NCBI RefSeq assembly: GCF_002970915.1
Contig: NZ_CP027190.1
Coordinates: 2,108,001-2,172,000 of the forward strand
Source of the DNA: Lactobacillus sp. CBA3605
GTDB lineage: Bacteria; Bacillota; Bacilli; Lactobacillales; Lactobacillaceae
Reading direction: 5' to 3'
DNA: 64,000 nt
The notes under the pieces are model-generated. The model ran no database searches and had not been told where the DNA came from. It saw only the letters and a program-made list of their open reading frames with translations. The translations under genes were made by a program, and so were the position numbers. Below are positions 55,745 through 64,000 of the stretch, piece after piece. The stretch's first letter is position 1, and each line of letters begins with the position of its first letter.

Positions 55745-56314
55745 TTACTCCTTTTTTTGACTTGGTCGTTGTTCATGATTAAAACGTAAATAGCTCAGAC
55801 TGGTCACATGGGTAAAGAGGTAATTGGCAGCAATACCGAGAGCACTACCAGCAGCTAGGCCAATGATTGATAACACCGGGAGGTACAACATGACAGTCCA
55901 AGTCTGGGCAATTAAGCTAGCAACTAAGAGTTGACCGACATTGTGCATCACACCACCGGTGGCAGAAATACCAATGATACTGACCCGTTTTGGTCCGAGC
56001 TGTTTAACGAGTAACATGGTAAATAAACTGAGAAAAGCCCCACCAAAACTATAGATAAAGGTTGAGAGTGTCCCACCTAAAAGGGCGGTTAAGATTAAGC
56101 GTAACCAGGTTAAGGTAATGACGTCACGAAAAGATAGCGTGAAAATAGCGACAATGGTGATGAGATTCGCTAGACCCAGTTTCGCACCAGGGGCAAAGGC
56201 GAAAGGGAAGGGAATCATGCGCTCTAGAATGCCGATAATGACGCCCTGGGCCACTAATAAGGCAATATAAATATTTCGGTGTGTTTTGTTAGATTGTTCA
56301 TATGAATTATTCAA
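55745..56314 (-). CDS. eetB: Gx-transporter-like membrane protein of the EET locus
   Basis: Membrane protein of 189 residues in the family once called heptaprenyl diphosphate synthase component I. It has five or six helices, with PFPFAFAPGAKLGLANLITI as the conserved entrance and GGVMHNVGQLLVASLI later. The fold resembles ECF S-components. The frame extends to 56380, overlapping eetA, but CGGAG precedes TTG 56314, four bases after the eetA stop, so TTG is preferred. Together with EetA it is needed for extracellular electron transfer in Listeria; the molecular role is unresolved. Confidence 0.8.
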   Translation of the reverse strand: MNNSYEQSNKTHRNIYIALLVAQGVIIGILERMIPFPFAFAPGAKLGLANLITIVAIFTLSFRDVITLTWLRLILTALLGGTLSTFIYSFGGAFLSLFTMLLVKQLGPKRVSIIGISATGGVMHNVGQLLVASLIAQTWTVMLYLPVLSIIGLAAGSALGIAANYLFTHVTSLSYLRFNHEQRPSQKKE

Positions 56315-56318
56315 GATT

Positions 56319-56798
56319 TTACTCCGTAACCAGCCCGTTACCGCCAGCCTTGACTTGACCGGTACTAGACTTGATTTCAATTAAGATCTTATGGGGCAAA
56401 CAGACAATTGTCTGTCCCGGCTTATGAATCCAGCCTCGGCGGACACAAACTTGATCCGCACAGTTGGCCTTAGTAATCGCGACACGTTTGGCTTTAAAGG
56501 TAATTTGATTATAATGGCCGGATTGATCACGATACGTATAATGCTGGGTTTTAGCTAATGTTGTTAAATTAACCTTTTTTAAGACATGCCCATCATGTGA
56601 AACGACCGCAGTTAAGGTATGGCGCGCTTTTTTAGCGCTTTGGGCGGCTTGAATGGTCTGTTGCCGTTGCTGGTAGGAGAAAACGGCCAAAGGAGCAAAT
56701 GATAAAATGAGCAAGCTAACAATAATAATGAAATCAAACGGACGTAACATTGATCCGTATCGTTTTAGTAGTTGTTTGAATGCGCGTAAACGATGCAT
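56319..56798 (-). CDS. eetA: NusG domain II protein of the EET locus
   Basis: Single-pass membrane protein of 159 residues. A basic N-terminus precedes one membrane helix (FDFIIIVSLLILSFAPLAVF), then an extracellular NusG-II-like beta domain with three cysteines in ANCADQVCVRRGWI and IVCLPHKILIEI. AAAGGAGGCCAAAGC precedes ATG 56798; upstream in-frame codons lack a site. The order eetA-eetB-dmkB is that of known flavin-based EET loci, which is the main ground for the name. It is downstream of ndh2 after about 90 bases. Confidence 0.8.
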   Translation of the reverse strand: MHRLRAFKQLLKRYGSMLRPFDFIIIVSLLILSFAPLAVFSYQQRQQTIQAAQSAKKARHTLTAVVSHDGHVLKKVNLTTLAKTQHYTYRDQSGHYNQITFKAKRVAITKANCADQVCVRRGWIHKPGQTIVCLPHKILIEIKSSTGQVKAGGNGLVTE

Positions 56799-56890
56799 GC
56801 TTTGGCCTCCTTTTAGGTTGAATAAAAAATGGTTCAAGGTAAAAGCTACCCTTGAACCATCGGGAAACGATTTAATTAATTATACCGCAA

Positions 56891-58756
56891 TTAACGGGTT
56901 TTAACACCATCGTAATGGGAACGAACGTTGCCGTACCACCAATGACCGAGATGCTTTTGTAACCACGGAACGACCCAATAATCTAACCCAAAGGTCCGAC
57001 CAGAACCGTTCATTAATGCGATGGCGGCAAAAATCATCCACAAGTTGACCCAGTAGAACATCCCTGATAAACAGAAAACGATGACTAAACCAATTGTGAT
57101 CCCATTCGCTAGCCAAGTGAAGAGGCCGAAGAAGATACATAAGGCAACGGCGATTTCAACGCAAGTCATTAATTTCTGGAAGAAGAAGGCCATCTGCATG
57201 TTAGGAATAAAGATTTTAGTAACCGATTCAAACCATGCTGGCATCTTATCAAAGACGAGCAATGGATCTTTTCCGTACATATAAGATAAACTAAAAATTC
57301 CTTTGGCTGCTTTAGAAGTTGATTCACTAGCGCCACTAGTTGCAGAAACCTGTAACCATGAGAAGGAGGTTAGTCGGAGTTTGTCAACAAACCACGATTC
57401 TTTCCCTTGAACTTTAGTCCAACAATCCCAAAGCCACATAGCGCCGTAGAAGAACCGTAATGGCACACTCCATAAGACGTTGCCGGCTCGTGACGTCCAA
57501 CCGCGGAAAACATTACGTTGGTTGCGTGTCCGGAAGAATTCATGCATAAAGTACTGGAATAAATAATAGCCTGAGAAAATTTGAACATAGTACATCCAGT
57601 TGATGGCATGTTTCAAGAGGACGGCAATGAAGCCAGAAACGTTCCATTTTTCAAGAACCTGAGCGACGGCATACTTCGAACCAATCGAATCAACTGAAGC
57701 TTGATAGGCCCCTTTAAATGGTTTAATGGTGACATCAGAGTGATCAACATTTTTGATGATACCTTGAACTGCAGTTGCCGCAGTTTCTTCAGCCCCTTGA
57801 ACAATTTGTGGGACTGGACGTGGTTGATCGGGTTCTTGGTAGAACGTTGAATCACCAGCTAAGAAGATGTTTTTGCATCCTTTAGCTTGCATGAATTCAT
57901 TGGCAGCTAGCCGACCGCCACGACCAGTTTCGATACCAAACTTATCAACGACACCGTTGGCGCGCACACCTGCAGTCCAAATCAAGGTGTAAGTTGGTAA
58001 ATCAGCTTGGTCCTTTAAGGTCACGTGATCTTCAAAGACGCCAGTAATCATTGAGTTTGTCTTGATAGTAACACCATGTTTAGTCATGTACTTCTCAGCT
58101 TTGCCAGCCTGGGTTCGGTTTAACATGTTGATAATCGTTGGGGCCGCTTCAACGAGTTGTAAGGTAATCTCGCTAGGGTCGAGCTTGTTATCACGAGCTA
58201 AGACATCCCGATATTCGATTAACTCACCGACTAATTCAGAACCGGTGAACCCAGAACCACAAACGGTTAAGGTTAACATGGCTTTGCGCTTGGCTGGATC
58301 TAACTCAACAGCCCCACGACGAATCACCGCTGCTAAGTGCGACCGGAGGGCCATAGCTTGTTCGAAGGACCACAATTCGAAACCGTGTTCCTTAACGCCA
58401 GGCGTCCCAAAGTCATTAGATTCGCCACCCAAACTAATGAGTAATTGGTCATACTGGTAGCTACCATTTTCAGTAGTAACCGTTTGTTTTTCTTTATCAA
58501 TTCCCGTAACCGTGTCGGTAACTAAGCGGACATTCTTCCGACGAGAAAATAACCGTTGCAAATCATATTGAATATGCTCTGGATCAACTCGTTCAGTAGC
58601 AACTTCATGTAGTTCGGTCATATACGTGAAGTATGAATGCCGGTCAATTAACGTGATTTCAACGTCAGCATTCTTTTTAAAATGCTTCGCTAATTTCTTT
58701 GTCGCGTAAACTCCGGCAAATCCCGCGCCGACAACGACAATATTTTTCTTTGCCAT
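56891..58756 (-). CDS. ndh2: Type II NADH dehydrogenase with membrane C-terminal extension
   Basis: FAD enzyme of 621 residues that passes electrons from NADH to a quinone. The N-terminal 400 residues form the NDH-2 body: FAD motif VVVGAGFAGVYATKKL, NADH motif VCGSGFTGSELVGEL, and NIFLAGDSTF near the second FAD contact. About 200 further residues contain several membrane helices, an extension absent from ordinary Ndh and typical of the EET-dedicated enzyme. AAGGGAGTTGTTACGCA precedes ATG 58756. It heads the minus-strand EET genes and is divergent from pplA. Confidence 0.93.
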   Translation of the reverse strand: MAKKNIVVVGAGFAGVYATKKLAKHFKKNADVEITLIDRHSYFTYMTELHEVATERVDPEHIQYDLQRLFSRRKNVRLVTDTVTGIDKEKQTVTTENGSYQYDQLLISLGGESNDFGTPGVKEHGFELWSFEQAMALRSHLAAVIRRGAVELDPAKRKAMLTLTVCGSGFTGSELVGELIEYRDVLARDNKLDPSEITLQLVEAAPTIINMLNRTQAGKAEKYMTKHGVTIKTNSMITGVFEDHVTLKDQADLPTYTLIWTAGVRANGVVDKFGIETGRGGRLAANEFMQAKGCKNIFLAGDSTFYQEPDQPRPVPQIVQGAEETAATAVQGIIKNVDHSDVTIKPFKGAYQASVDSIGSKYAVAQVLEKWNVSGFIAVLLKHAINWMYYVQIFSGYYLFQYFMHEFFRTRNQRNVFRGWTSRAGNVLWSVPLRFFYGAMWLWDCWTKVQGKESWFVDKLRLTSFSWLQVSATSGASESTSKAAKGIFSLSYMYGKDPLLVFDKMPAWFESVTKIFIPNMQMAFFFQKLMTCVEIAVALCIFFGLFTWLANGITIGLVIVFCLSGMFYWVNLWMIFAAIALMNGSGRTFGLDYWVVPWLQKHLGHWWYGNVRSHYDGVKTR

Positions 58757-58807
58757 TGCGTAACAACTCCCTTGAATAATAATATTAAAATAATGATTCC
58801 GTCTCTA

Positions 58808-58836
58808 ATTATATAAGTAATGTAAACGTTTGTCTA
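58808..58836 (-). promoter_or_regulatory. Promoter of ndh2
   Basis: On the minus strand TAGACA and TATAAT are 17 bases apart (plus-strand TGTCTA 58831-58836 and ATTATA 58808-58813). The spacer holds a half-conserved cre-like sequence, AAACGTTTACA. Confidence 0.6.
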
Positions 58837-58970
58837 TGGAATATTGGATAGAATGAACAATAAATCACATTGTATTAGACTCGAAATTCATTAATTTATT
58901 GATGAAAATGAAAAACGGTACCATTAGCGGTAGTAAACGCCTGTCATGCAATCAAATTGTTAATATTGTA

Positions 58971-58999
58971 TTGACTATTTTTATAATAAACGTTAAGAT
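58971..58999 (+). promoter_or_regulatory. Promoter of pplA
   Basis: TTGACT (58971-58976), a 17-base spacer and TAAGAT (58994-58999). A TATAAT at 58983 is too close to this -35 to pair with it. Confidence 0.5.
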
Positions 59000-59041
59000 T
59001 AATGTGAATTTTCATACAAAAAGGTTAAGGAGTGGGATATT

Positions 59042-59968
59042 ATGAAGTTTAAGTCAATTGTTACGGGTGCATCAGTAGTTGTTATTTCCGCATTAGCATT
59101 AGCAGGTTGTGGGAGCAGCTCATCGAGTTCAAGTTCATCATCTTCAAAGAAAAGCAGTTCATCTTCGTCATCAGCTAAAACGACCAAGGTCGCTAAGTTA
59201 ACGGCTGGTAGCAAGATGAAGGCTGGAACTTACAAACTTGAAGAAACAAACTATTCACATGGTTATCGGGCGAAGTTCAGCATTACCGTTAACAACAAAG
59301 GTAAAGTGACAAAGTCAGATTATGACCAAGTTAACAAGCAAGGCAAGTCCAAAGTTGACGATGCTTCTTACAATAAGCAAATGAAGAAGGTTGCTGGAAC
59401 TAATCCTAAGACCTATGAACCAAAATTGAACAAAGCCTTAGAAGGCGCAGCAGCAACGGGAAATGTGGCATCAATTGATGTTGTTTCAGGTGCTACTGAA
59501 TCATCAAAATCCTTCCAAAACTATGCACAACAATTAGTTCAAGCCGCACAAGCTGGTAACACCGCAACGATTAAAATTAACAACGGTGCCAAGATGAAAG
59601 ATGGGACTTATAACCTATCTGAAAAGAATTATTCACACGGTTACCGGGCAACCTTTGCCATTACCGTTAAGGATAACAAGATTACGAAGTCTGAATACGA
59701 CCAAGTTAATAAGAAGGGCAAGTCCAAAGTTGATGATGCCGCTTATAACAAGCAAATGAAGAAAATTTCTAAGACGAATCCTAAGACTTATGAACCAGCT
59801 TTAAACAAAGCTTTAGTTAAGGATAGTGATCCAACTAAGGTTGACGTGGTTACTGGTGCAACTGAATCATCAAATACCTTCGTTTTATATGCGGAACAAT
59901 TACAAAATGCCGCACAAAATGGCAATACTAAGGCGATCACAGTTGATAACATGGTCTTCTCTGACTAA
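59042..59968 (+). CDS. pplA: Flavinylated EET lipoprotein
   Basis: Surface lipoprotein of 308 residues that relays electrons to extracellular acceptors. The lipobox is ALAGC with C23, followed by a serine-rich linker (about residues 25-47). Two tandem FMN-binding domains of about 115 residues follow, each with NYSHGYRA near its start and a flavinylation motif: SGAT at 149-152 (T152) and TGAT at 271-274 (T274). FMN is attached to these threonines by an ApbE enzyme, encoded next. AAGGAGTGGGATATT precedes ATG 59042. It has its own terminator and is divergent from ndh2. Confidence 0.94.
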   Translation: MKFKSIVTGASVVVISALALAGCGSSSSSSSSSSSKKSSSSSSSAKTTKVAKLTAGSKMKAGTYKLEETNYSHGYRAKFSITVNNKGKVTKSDYDQVNKQGKSKVDDASYNKQMKKVAGTNPKTYEPKLNKALEGAAATGNVASIDVVSGATESSKSFQNYAQQLVQAAQAGNTATIKINNGAKMKDGTYNLSEKNYSHGYRATFAITVKDNKITKSEYDQVNKKGKSKVDDAAYNKQMKKISKTNPKTYEPALNKALVKDSDPTKVDVVTGATESSNTFVLYAEQLQNAAQNGNTKAITVDNMVFSD

Positions 59969-59992
59969 TCAATAAGCCATAACATTTTTTTG

Positions 59993-60026
59993 AGGCCTGA
60001 GGCGCTTTGTCTCAGGTCTTTTGTTT
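59993..60026 (+). terminator. Intrinsic terminator of pplA
   Basis: AGGCCTGAG and CTCAGGTCTTTTG pair around a GCGCTTTGT loop with a T-rich tail. Confidence 0.7.
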
Positions 60027-60068
60027 TAAATTTAGCCCAGAAAAATGGCATACAGTGGCTAGAAACTT

Positions 60069-60077
60069 TGGTATAAT
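60069..60077 (+). promoter_or_regulatory. Extended -10 promoter of apbE
   Basis: TGGTATAAT: TG one base before a perfect TATAAT (60072-60077). No strong -35. Confidence 0.6.
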
Positions 60078-60110
60078 AACGATTGAAATTAGTTAAGGGG
60101 AAGTTACACG

Positions 60111-61223
60111 ATGAAATTAAAAAAATGGCTCCAACTCGTTGTCGTCGTGGCATTGATTGTGCCATTAACTGCTTGTGGGACTACAACTGCGCAGAAAAAA
60201 ACGGCGAATCAACGGCCTAAGCCCACTAAAGTGGTACAAACGCCGACAGAAGATACGCAATTTATGATGGGCACAGTCGTCACTTTGCGGGTTTATAATA
60301 AGGGCAAAAGTGACGTGGTTGCCGGCGCATTCAAATTATTGAAAAAAGAAGCTAAGGAAGTTACGACCAATGCGAAAGGCTCAGAAATTGATAAAGTTAA
60401 TGCTGCCGCCGGTAAACACGCGGTGGTCGTCAGCCGGGATGTTTATCCGATTTTAAAGGCCGCCTATTACTATAGTAAGAATTCGGATGAATCCTTCGAT
60501 ATGGCAATTGGCTCGATTACGCAATTATGGCGGATTGGTTTCTCGGATGCCCGCGTCCCAAGTCAAGCTGAGATTGCGACTAATGTTAAGTTGGTTGATT
60601 ACACTAAGGTTAAGCTCAACGATAAAAAACGTTCAGTTTATCTCACAGAAAAAGGGATGAAGTTGGACTTAGGCGGGATTGCCAAAGGGTATATGACCGA
60701 TCAAGTACAAAAATATTTCTTGAATCACGGTGTCTCAACGGCAATTATTGACTTAGGTGGCAATATTTATGTGATGGGTAACAGTCCTAAGAAAACGAAG
60801 TCTGGTAACTGGACCGTCGGCATTCAAGACCCGAAACAATCTCGGGGGACGTCAATTGGCTCTTTGCCTGCTAAAAATAAATCAATTGTGACTTCAGGAA
60901 TTTATGAACGCTACCTAAAAAAAGACGGTAAAGTTTATAGCCATTTGATGGATCCTAAAACGGGGTCGCCGTTCCAAAATAATTTGATGGGTGTTTCCAT
61001 TATTTCGAAAAAGTCGACCGATGGGGATGGCCTGTCAACCGCGACTTTTGATAAAGGGTTAAAGGCCGGGATGACCTATATCAATGGTAAAGCAGATCAA
61101 GGTATTGGCGCTATTTTTATTACTAAGGATAAAAAAGTTTATGTTTCCAATAATCTGAAAAAGAAATTTACGTTATTCAGTGATACTGGGTACCATTACG
61201 GACCGGCAAGTGATTTGAAATAG
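60111..61223 (+). CDS. apbE: FAD:protein FMN transferase (ApbE/FmnB)
   Basis: Extracellular lipoprotein enzyme of 370 residues that moves FMN from FAD onto threonine of target proteins. The lipobox is LTAC after a hydrophobic signal. ApbE motifs: MMGTVVTLRVY, DLGGIAKGYMTDQV (flavin site), DLGGNIYVMG and HLMDPKTGSP with DGDGLSTATF, the last supplying magnesium ligands. AAGGGGAAGTTACACG precedes ATG 60111. The neighbouring PplA, with two flavinylation motifs, is the obvious substrate; this corresponds to fmnB in Listeria. Confidence 0.94.
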   Translation: MKLKKWLQLVVVVALIVPLTACGTTTAQKKTANQRPKPTKVVQTPTEDTQFMMGTVVTLRVYNKGKSDVVAGAFKLLKKEAKEVTTNAKGSEIDKVNAAAGKHAVVVSRDVYPILKAAYYYSKNSDESFDMAIGSITQLWRIGFSDARVPSQAEIATNVKLVDYTKVKLNDKKRSVYLTEKGMKLDLGGIAKGYMTDQVQKYFLNHGVSTAIIDLGGNIYVMGNSPKKTKSGNWTVGIQDPKQSRGTSIGSLPAKNKSIVTSGIYERYLKKDGKVYSHLMDPKTGSPFQNNLMGVSIISKKSTDGDGLSTATFDKGLKAGMTYINGKADQGIGAIFITKDKKVYVSNNLKKKFTLFSDTGYHYGPASDLK

Positions 61224-61273
61224 CGCAGTATGGTATGATAATAGGCATAAAATTAAGGAAATGAGGGACGACG

Positions 61274-62116
61274 GTGAGTCAGATGATTGACGTTGCACAT
61301 TTAGATTATCGTTACCCGCAACAGTCGGCGGATGACCTAACGTTAAAAGATATTTCGTTTTCAGTCGCAGCTGGCGAATGGTTGGCGATTGTCGGGCATA
61401 ATGGGTCCGGAAAGTCGACATTGGCTAAAAATTTAAATGGGCTATTAGCGCCAGCAGCCGGTAAAATTACGATTGACGGGCAAGTGTTGTCTGAAACAAC
61501 TGTCTGGGATATCCGGAAAAAAATCGGCATGGTTTTCCAGAATCCTGATAATCAATTTGTGGGTGCCACAGTTGCCGATGATGTGGCGTTTAGCCTCGAA
61601 AATCAGGGCGTCCCGCGACCTGAAATGTTGGAACGAGTGGCAACCGCGTTAGCTCAGGTTGGCATGAGCGACTTTGCGACCCGCGAACCTGCGCGCTTGT
61701 CCGGTGGGCAAAAGCAGCGGGTGGCGTTAGCTGGGATGATTGCAGCGCGTCCGCAAATCTTAATCTTGGATGAGGCCACGTCGATGCTAGATCCTCGCGG
61801 CCGTTACGACGTGTTACAAACAATTCGTCAGATGAAAGCTCAATCGAATTTAACGGTACTATCAATTACGCATGATATTGATGAAGCGGCGAATGCCAAT
61901 CGGGTGTTAGTCGTTAATGATGGCCAGCTGGTTGAAGAGGGCACGCCGGCAGAAATTTTTCAGCATGGCCCGGCCTTAATAAAAATGGGCTTAGACATGC
62001 CGTATGCCGAGCGACTCAAGGCGGCTTTAAAGCGGCAAGGCGTGCGAGTGCCAACGGAATACTTAACGGAGAAAGGGATGGCGGACTGGTTATGGCAATT
62101 GATTTCAAACAAGTAG
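61274..62116 (+). CDS. ecfA1: ECF transporter ATPase A1
   Basis: ABC ATPase of 280 residues in the energy-coupling factor module shared by vitamin transporters. Walker [10 protein letters not shown], signature [10 protein letters not shown] and Walker [14 protein letters not shown] are intact. The start is GTG 61274 after GAGGGACGACG. It overlaps ecfA2 by 25 bases. A TGGTATGAT extended -10 lies at 61231-61239, so the module may be transcribed independently of apbE. Confidence 0.96.
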   Translation: MSQMIDVAHLDYRYPQQSADDLTLKDISFSVAAGEWLAIVGHNGSGKSTLAKNLNGLLAPAAGKITIDGQVLSETTVWDIRKKIGMVFQNPDNQFVGATVADDVAFSLENQGVPRPEMLERVATALAQVGMSDFATREPARLSGGQKQRVALAGMIAARPQILILDEATSMLDPRGRYDVLQTIRQMKAQSNLTVLSITHDIDEAANANRVLVVNDGQLVEEGTPAEIFQHGPALIKMGLDMPYAERLKAALKRQGVRVPTEYLTEKGMADWLWQLISNK

Positions 62117-62979
62117 ATTTTACCTACCAACCGGGCACACCCTTTGAAACACAAGCTTTGATGGATATTAATGTGTCGATTCCGACCGGTTCATACACGG
62201 CACTGATTGGACATACCGGGAGTGGTAAATCAACGTTATTACAACACCTCAATGCCCTATTAAAGCCGACCCATGGGACCGTGACGATTGGCGACCGAGA
62301 GATTACAGCTGCCACGAGTAATAAAGACTTAAAGTCGTTACGCCAGCATGTGGGGATTGTTTTTCAATTTCCTGAAAGCCAATTATTTGAAGAAACCGTT
62401 GCTAAAGACATTGCCTTTGGCCCGCAGAACTTTGGCGCCAGCGAAACGGATGCCTTGGCAACGGCTGCTGAAATGTTAACTTTAGTGGGCTTAGACCAAT
62501 CTTTGTTAGATCGGTCACCGTTCGATTTATCCGGTGGTCAGATGCGCCGGGTTGCGATTGCCGGTGTGCTTGCCATGGCGCCGAAAGTGTTAGTCCTCGA
62601 CGAACCAACCGCGGGGTTAGACCCTCAGGGACGCTTTGATATGATGGAGATGTTTGCCCGGTTACGCCATGAGCAGCAGTTAACCATTGTATTAGTCACA
62701 CATCAAATGGATGATGTGGCTAATTATGCCGATCATGTAATTGTGATGGATCAAGGGCGTATTGCCAAAACAGGGACGCCACGAGAAATCTTTAAAGAGC
62801 CCGAGTGGTTAGCAGCCCATCAATTAGGACTCCCCAAGACGACTGCTTTTGCCCAACAATTGACGGCTAAAGGGCTGTTATTAGAACCACAGCCCTTAAC
62901 GGAAGACCAGTTAGCAGCGGCCTTAGTTAAACAATTACCGGCCACGGCCTTTAGGACTGGTGACGCACATGATGAATAA
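62092..62979 (+). CDS. ecfA2: ECF transporter ATPase A2
   Basis: Second ABC ATPase of 295 residues of the ECF module. Walker [10 protein letters not shown], signature [10 protein letters not shown] and Walker [14 protein letters not shown] are present. It pairs with EcfA1 as a heterodimer under EcfT. ATG 62092 lies within the end of ecfA1, suggesting coupling; its own binding site is poor. It overlaps ecfT by 11 bases. Confidence 0.96.
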   Translation: MAIDFKQVDFTYQPGTPFETQALMDINVSIPTGSYTALIGHTGSGKSTLLQHLNALLKPTHGTVTIGDREITAATSNKDLKSLRQHVGIVFQFPESQLFEETVAKDIAFGPQNFGASETDALATAAEMLTLVGLDQSLLDRSPFDLSGGQMRRVAIAGVLAMAPKVLVLDEPTAGLDPQGRFDMMEMFARLRHEQQLTIVLVTHQMDDVANYADHVIVMDQGRIAKTGTPREIFKEPEWLAAHQLGLPKTTAFAQQLTAKGLLLEPQPLTEDQLAAALVKQLPATAFRTGDAHDE

Positions 62980-63769
62980 ATTGATTTTTGGGCGTTATAT
63001 TCCTGGTGATTCAGTTATTCATCATATGGATCCACGTGCCAAATTATTATTGAGCTTTTATTTTATCGGTATTATTTTTATTGCGAATAATTGGCCAACT
63101 TATGTGGCGTTATTTGTTTTTACGTTAATTGCTATTAAATTATCGGGTGTTAAATGGTCCTTCTTTATTAATGGTGTCAAACCGTTGATTTGGTTAATCT
63201 TGTTTACAGTCGTGCTACAAGTCTTATTTAGTGCGAGTGGCGGCCAGGTGTACTTTAAATGGGGCATTATCACAATCAGTCAATTAGGACTCGTTAATGG
63301 GATCTATATTTTTTGTCGGTTTGTATTGATTATCTTTATGTCAACGTTGTTAACCTTAACGACACCGCCCTTGGAGTTATCAGATGCGATTGAATATATT
63401 TTGATGCCTTTAAAAGTGGTCCATTTTCCGGTCTATGAAGTGGCGTTAATGTTATCAATTGCGTTGCGCTTTGTACCAACATTAATGGATGAAACTGAAA
63501 AGATTATGAATGCGCAACGCGCTCGTGGTGTTGATTTTGGTGAAGGTAATATTTTTCAACAAATGCGTGCCATCGTCCCGTTACTGATTCCTTTATTCGT
63601 GAGTTCTTTTAATCGCGCTGAAGATTTAGCGACGGCCATGGAAGCTCGGGGTTATCAAGGTGGCGAAGGCCGCAGTAAGTTTCGAATTTTAAAGTGGCAA
63701 CGACGCGATACCTGGGCGACGCTGAGCTTTATCGTCTTAACGGGCGTTCTGATTTATTTAAGAGCCTAG
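62969..63769 (+). CDS. ecfT: ECF transporter transmembrane subunit EcfT
   Basis: Membrane scaffold of about 266 residues linking the ATPases to changing substrate-binding S-components. The two coupling motifs with Ala-Arg-Gly are visible: QRARGVDFG and EARGYQGG. The family start is [23 protein letters not shown] 62969 or 62972 gives it, while GTG 62960 merely overlaps the binding site. No S-component gene adjoins, as usual for this group II module. Confidence 0.95.
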   Translation: MMNKLIFGRYIPGDSVIHHMDPRAKLLLSFYFIGIIFIANNWPTYVALFVFTLIAIKLSGVKWSFFINGVKPLIWLILFTVVLQVLFSASGGQVYFKWGIITISQLGLVNGIYIFCRFVLIIFMSTLLTLTTPPLELSDAIEYILMPLKVVHFPVYEVALMLSIALRFVPTLMDETEKIMNAQRARGVDFGEGNIFQQMRAIVPLLIPLFVSSFNRAEDLATAMEARGYQGGEGRSKFRILKWQRRDTWATLSFIVLTGVLIYLRA

Positions 63770-63803
63770 CGACTGGCTAGCAAGCTAACTGGCTACTTTT
63801 TTG
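63768..63803 (+). terminator. Possible weak terminator after ecfT
   Basis: TAGC / GCTA and GACTGGC / GCTAACTGGC-type repeats precede TTTTTT at 63798-63802. Pairing is imperfect; truA may be co-transcribed. Confidence 0.35.
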
Positions 63804-63821
63804 AGTTAATGGAGGGAATTT

Positions 63822-64000
63822 TTGACAACGCGATATAAAGTAATTCTGGCTTATGATGGCACTAAATTCGCTGGTTTTCAGCGGCAACCGCATGAGCGGA
63901 CGGTCGAGTTGGTGTTTAGTAAGGCGGTTAATAAAATGGCTAAAAATCCAGTGCCAGCGATTCCAATTTATGGTGCGGGACGCACGGATACCGGGGTACA
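63822..64000 (+). CDS. truA: tRNA pseudouridine synthase A, C-terminus outside window
   Basis: First 59 codons of the enzyme that makes pseudouridine at positions 38-40 of tRNAs. The reading RYKVILAYDGTKFAGFQRQP and the catalytic aspartate in GAGRTDTGV are diagnostic. The start is TTG 63822 with GGAGGG five bases upstream. The order ecfA1-ecfA2-ecfT-truA is standard in lactobacilli. The rest is beyond the right edge. Confidence 0.95.
   Translation, partial: MTTRYKVILAYDGTKFAGFQRQPHERTVELVFSKAVNKMAKNPVPAIPIYGAGRTDTGV

Noticed and set aside
1..64000. CRISPR arrays, rRNA operons and replication origins
   Set aside because: No regularly spaced repeats, rRNA sequences or DnaA-box clusters were seen.

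Overview
The window looks like chromosomal DNA of a lactic acid bacterium close to Lactiplantibacillus (the Lactobacillus plantarum group). The evidence is low-GC Firmicute gene order and ribosome binding sites, TTG and GTG starts on housekeeping genes, tRNAs without an encoded CCA end, a ctsR-clpC pair without mcsAB, catabolic acetolactate synthase, CotA-free fermentative gene content, and protein sequences that resemble L. plantarum products (RpoB, EF-G, CspC, LysP). The genus is an inference; the species cannot be fixed by reading alone.

Layout. 1-8.9 kb is mixed accessory and regulatory content: a cut-off DHA2 drug exporter with a divergent MerR regulator, a small unknown protein, a DtxR/MntR metalloregulator, cold shock protein CspC, a split ThrE/YjjPB-type exporter, an LCP cell-wall ligase, a PAP2 phosphatase, an esterase, a GNAT acetyltransferase and an Rrf2 regulator. 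9-16.8 kb holds acetolactate synthase, a lysine riboswitch with lysine permease, a VanY-like lipoprotein, a deoxynucleoside kinase, T-box-controlled serS and seven tRNA genes. 17-20.8 kb holds ctsR-clpC and a TetR regulator. 21-28.3 kb is rpoB-rpoC.

28.3-36.8 kb is an accessory island between rpoC and rpsL, a junction that usually holds little or nothing. It encodes a MaoC-type (R)-enoyl-CoA hydratase, a crotonase, a GlpF-type aquaporin, a FabV/TER-type trans-2-enoyl-CoA reductase, a propionate-type CoA-transferase, a LysR regulator, a pantothenate kinase paralogue and a prepilin peptidase. The enzymes form a closed set: CoA-transferase loads a 3-hydroxy acid onto CoA, a hydratase dehydrates it, the reductase uses NADH to saturate it, and the CoA-transferase releases the saturated acid while loading the next molecule. 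I read it as a CoA-recycling NADH sink. Candidate operators support this: a Rex-like site and a cre-like site before the MaoC gene, and matching LysR-type dyads before the aquaporin and reductase genes. This is the strongest candidate for an undescribed system in the window.

36.8-54.5 kb is the str operon (rpsL-rpsG-fusA) and the S10-spc-alpha ribosomal cluster through rplQ, including rpmJ. 54.7-61.2 kb is a second redox island, a flavin-based extracellular electron transfer (EET) locus: dmkB, eetB, eetA and ndh2 on the minus strand and, divergently, the flavinylated lipoprotein pplA and the flavin transferase apbE. It separates rplQ from ecfA1-ecfA2-ecfT-truA, which otherwise follow directly in many Firmicutes. 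Both islands dispose of electrons from NADH, one onto CoA thioesters and one onto extracellular acceptors. No insertion sequence, prophage or CRISPR array was seen.
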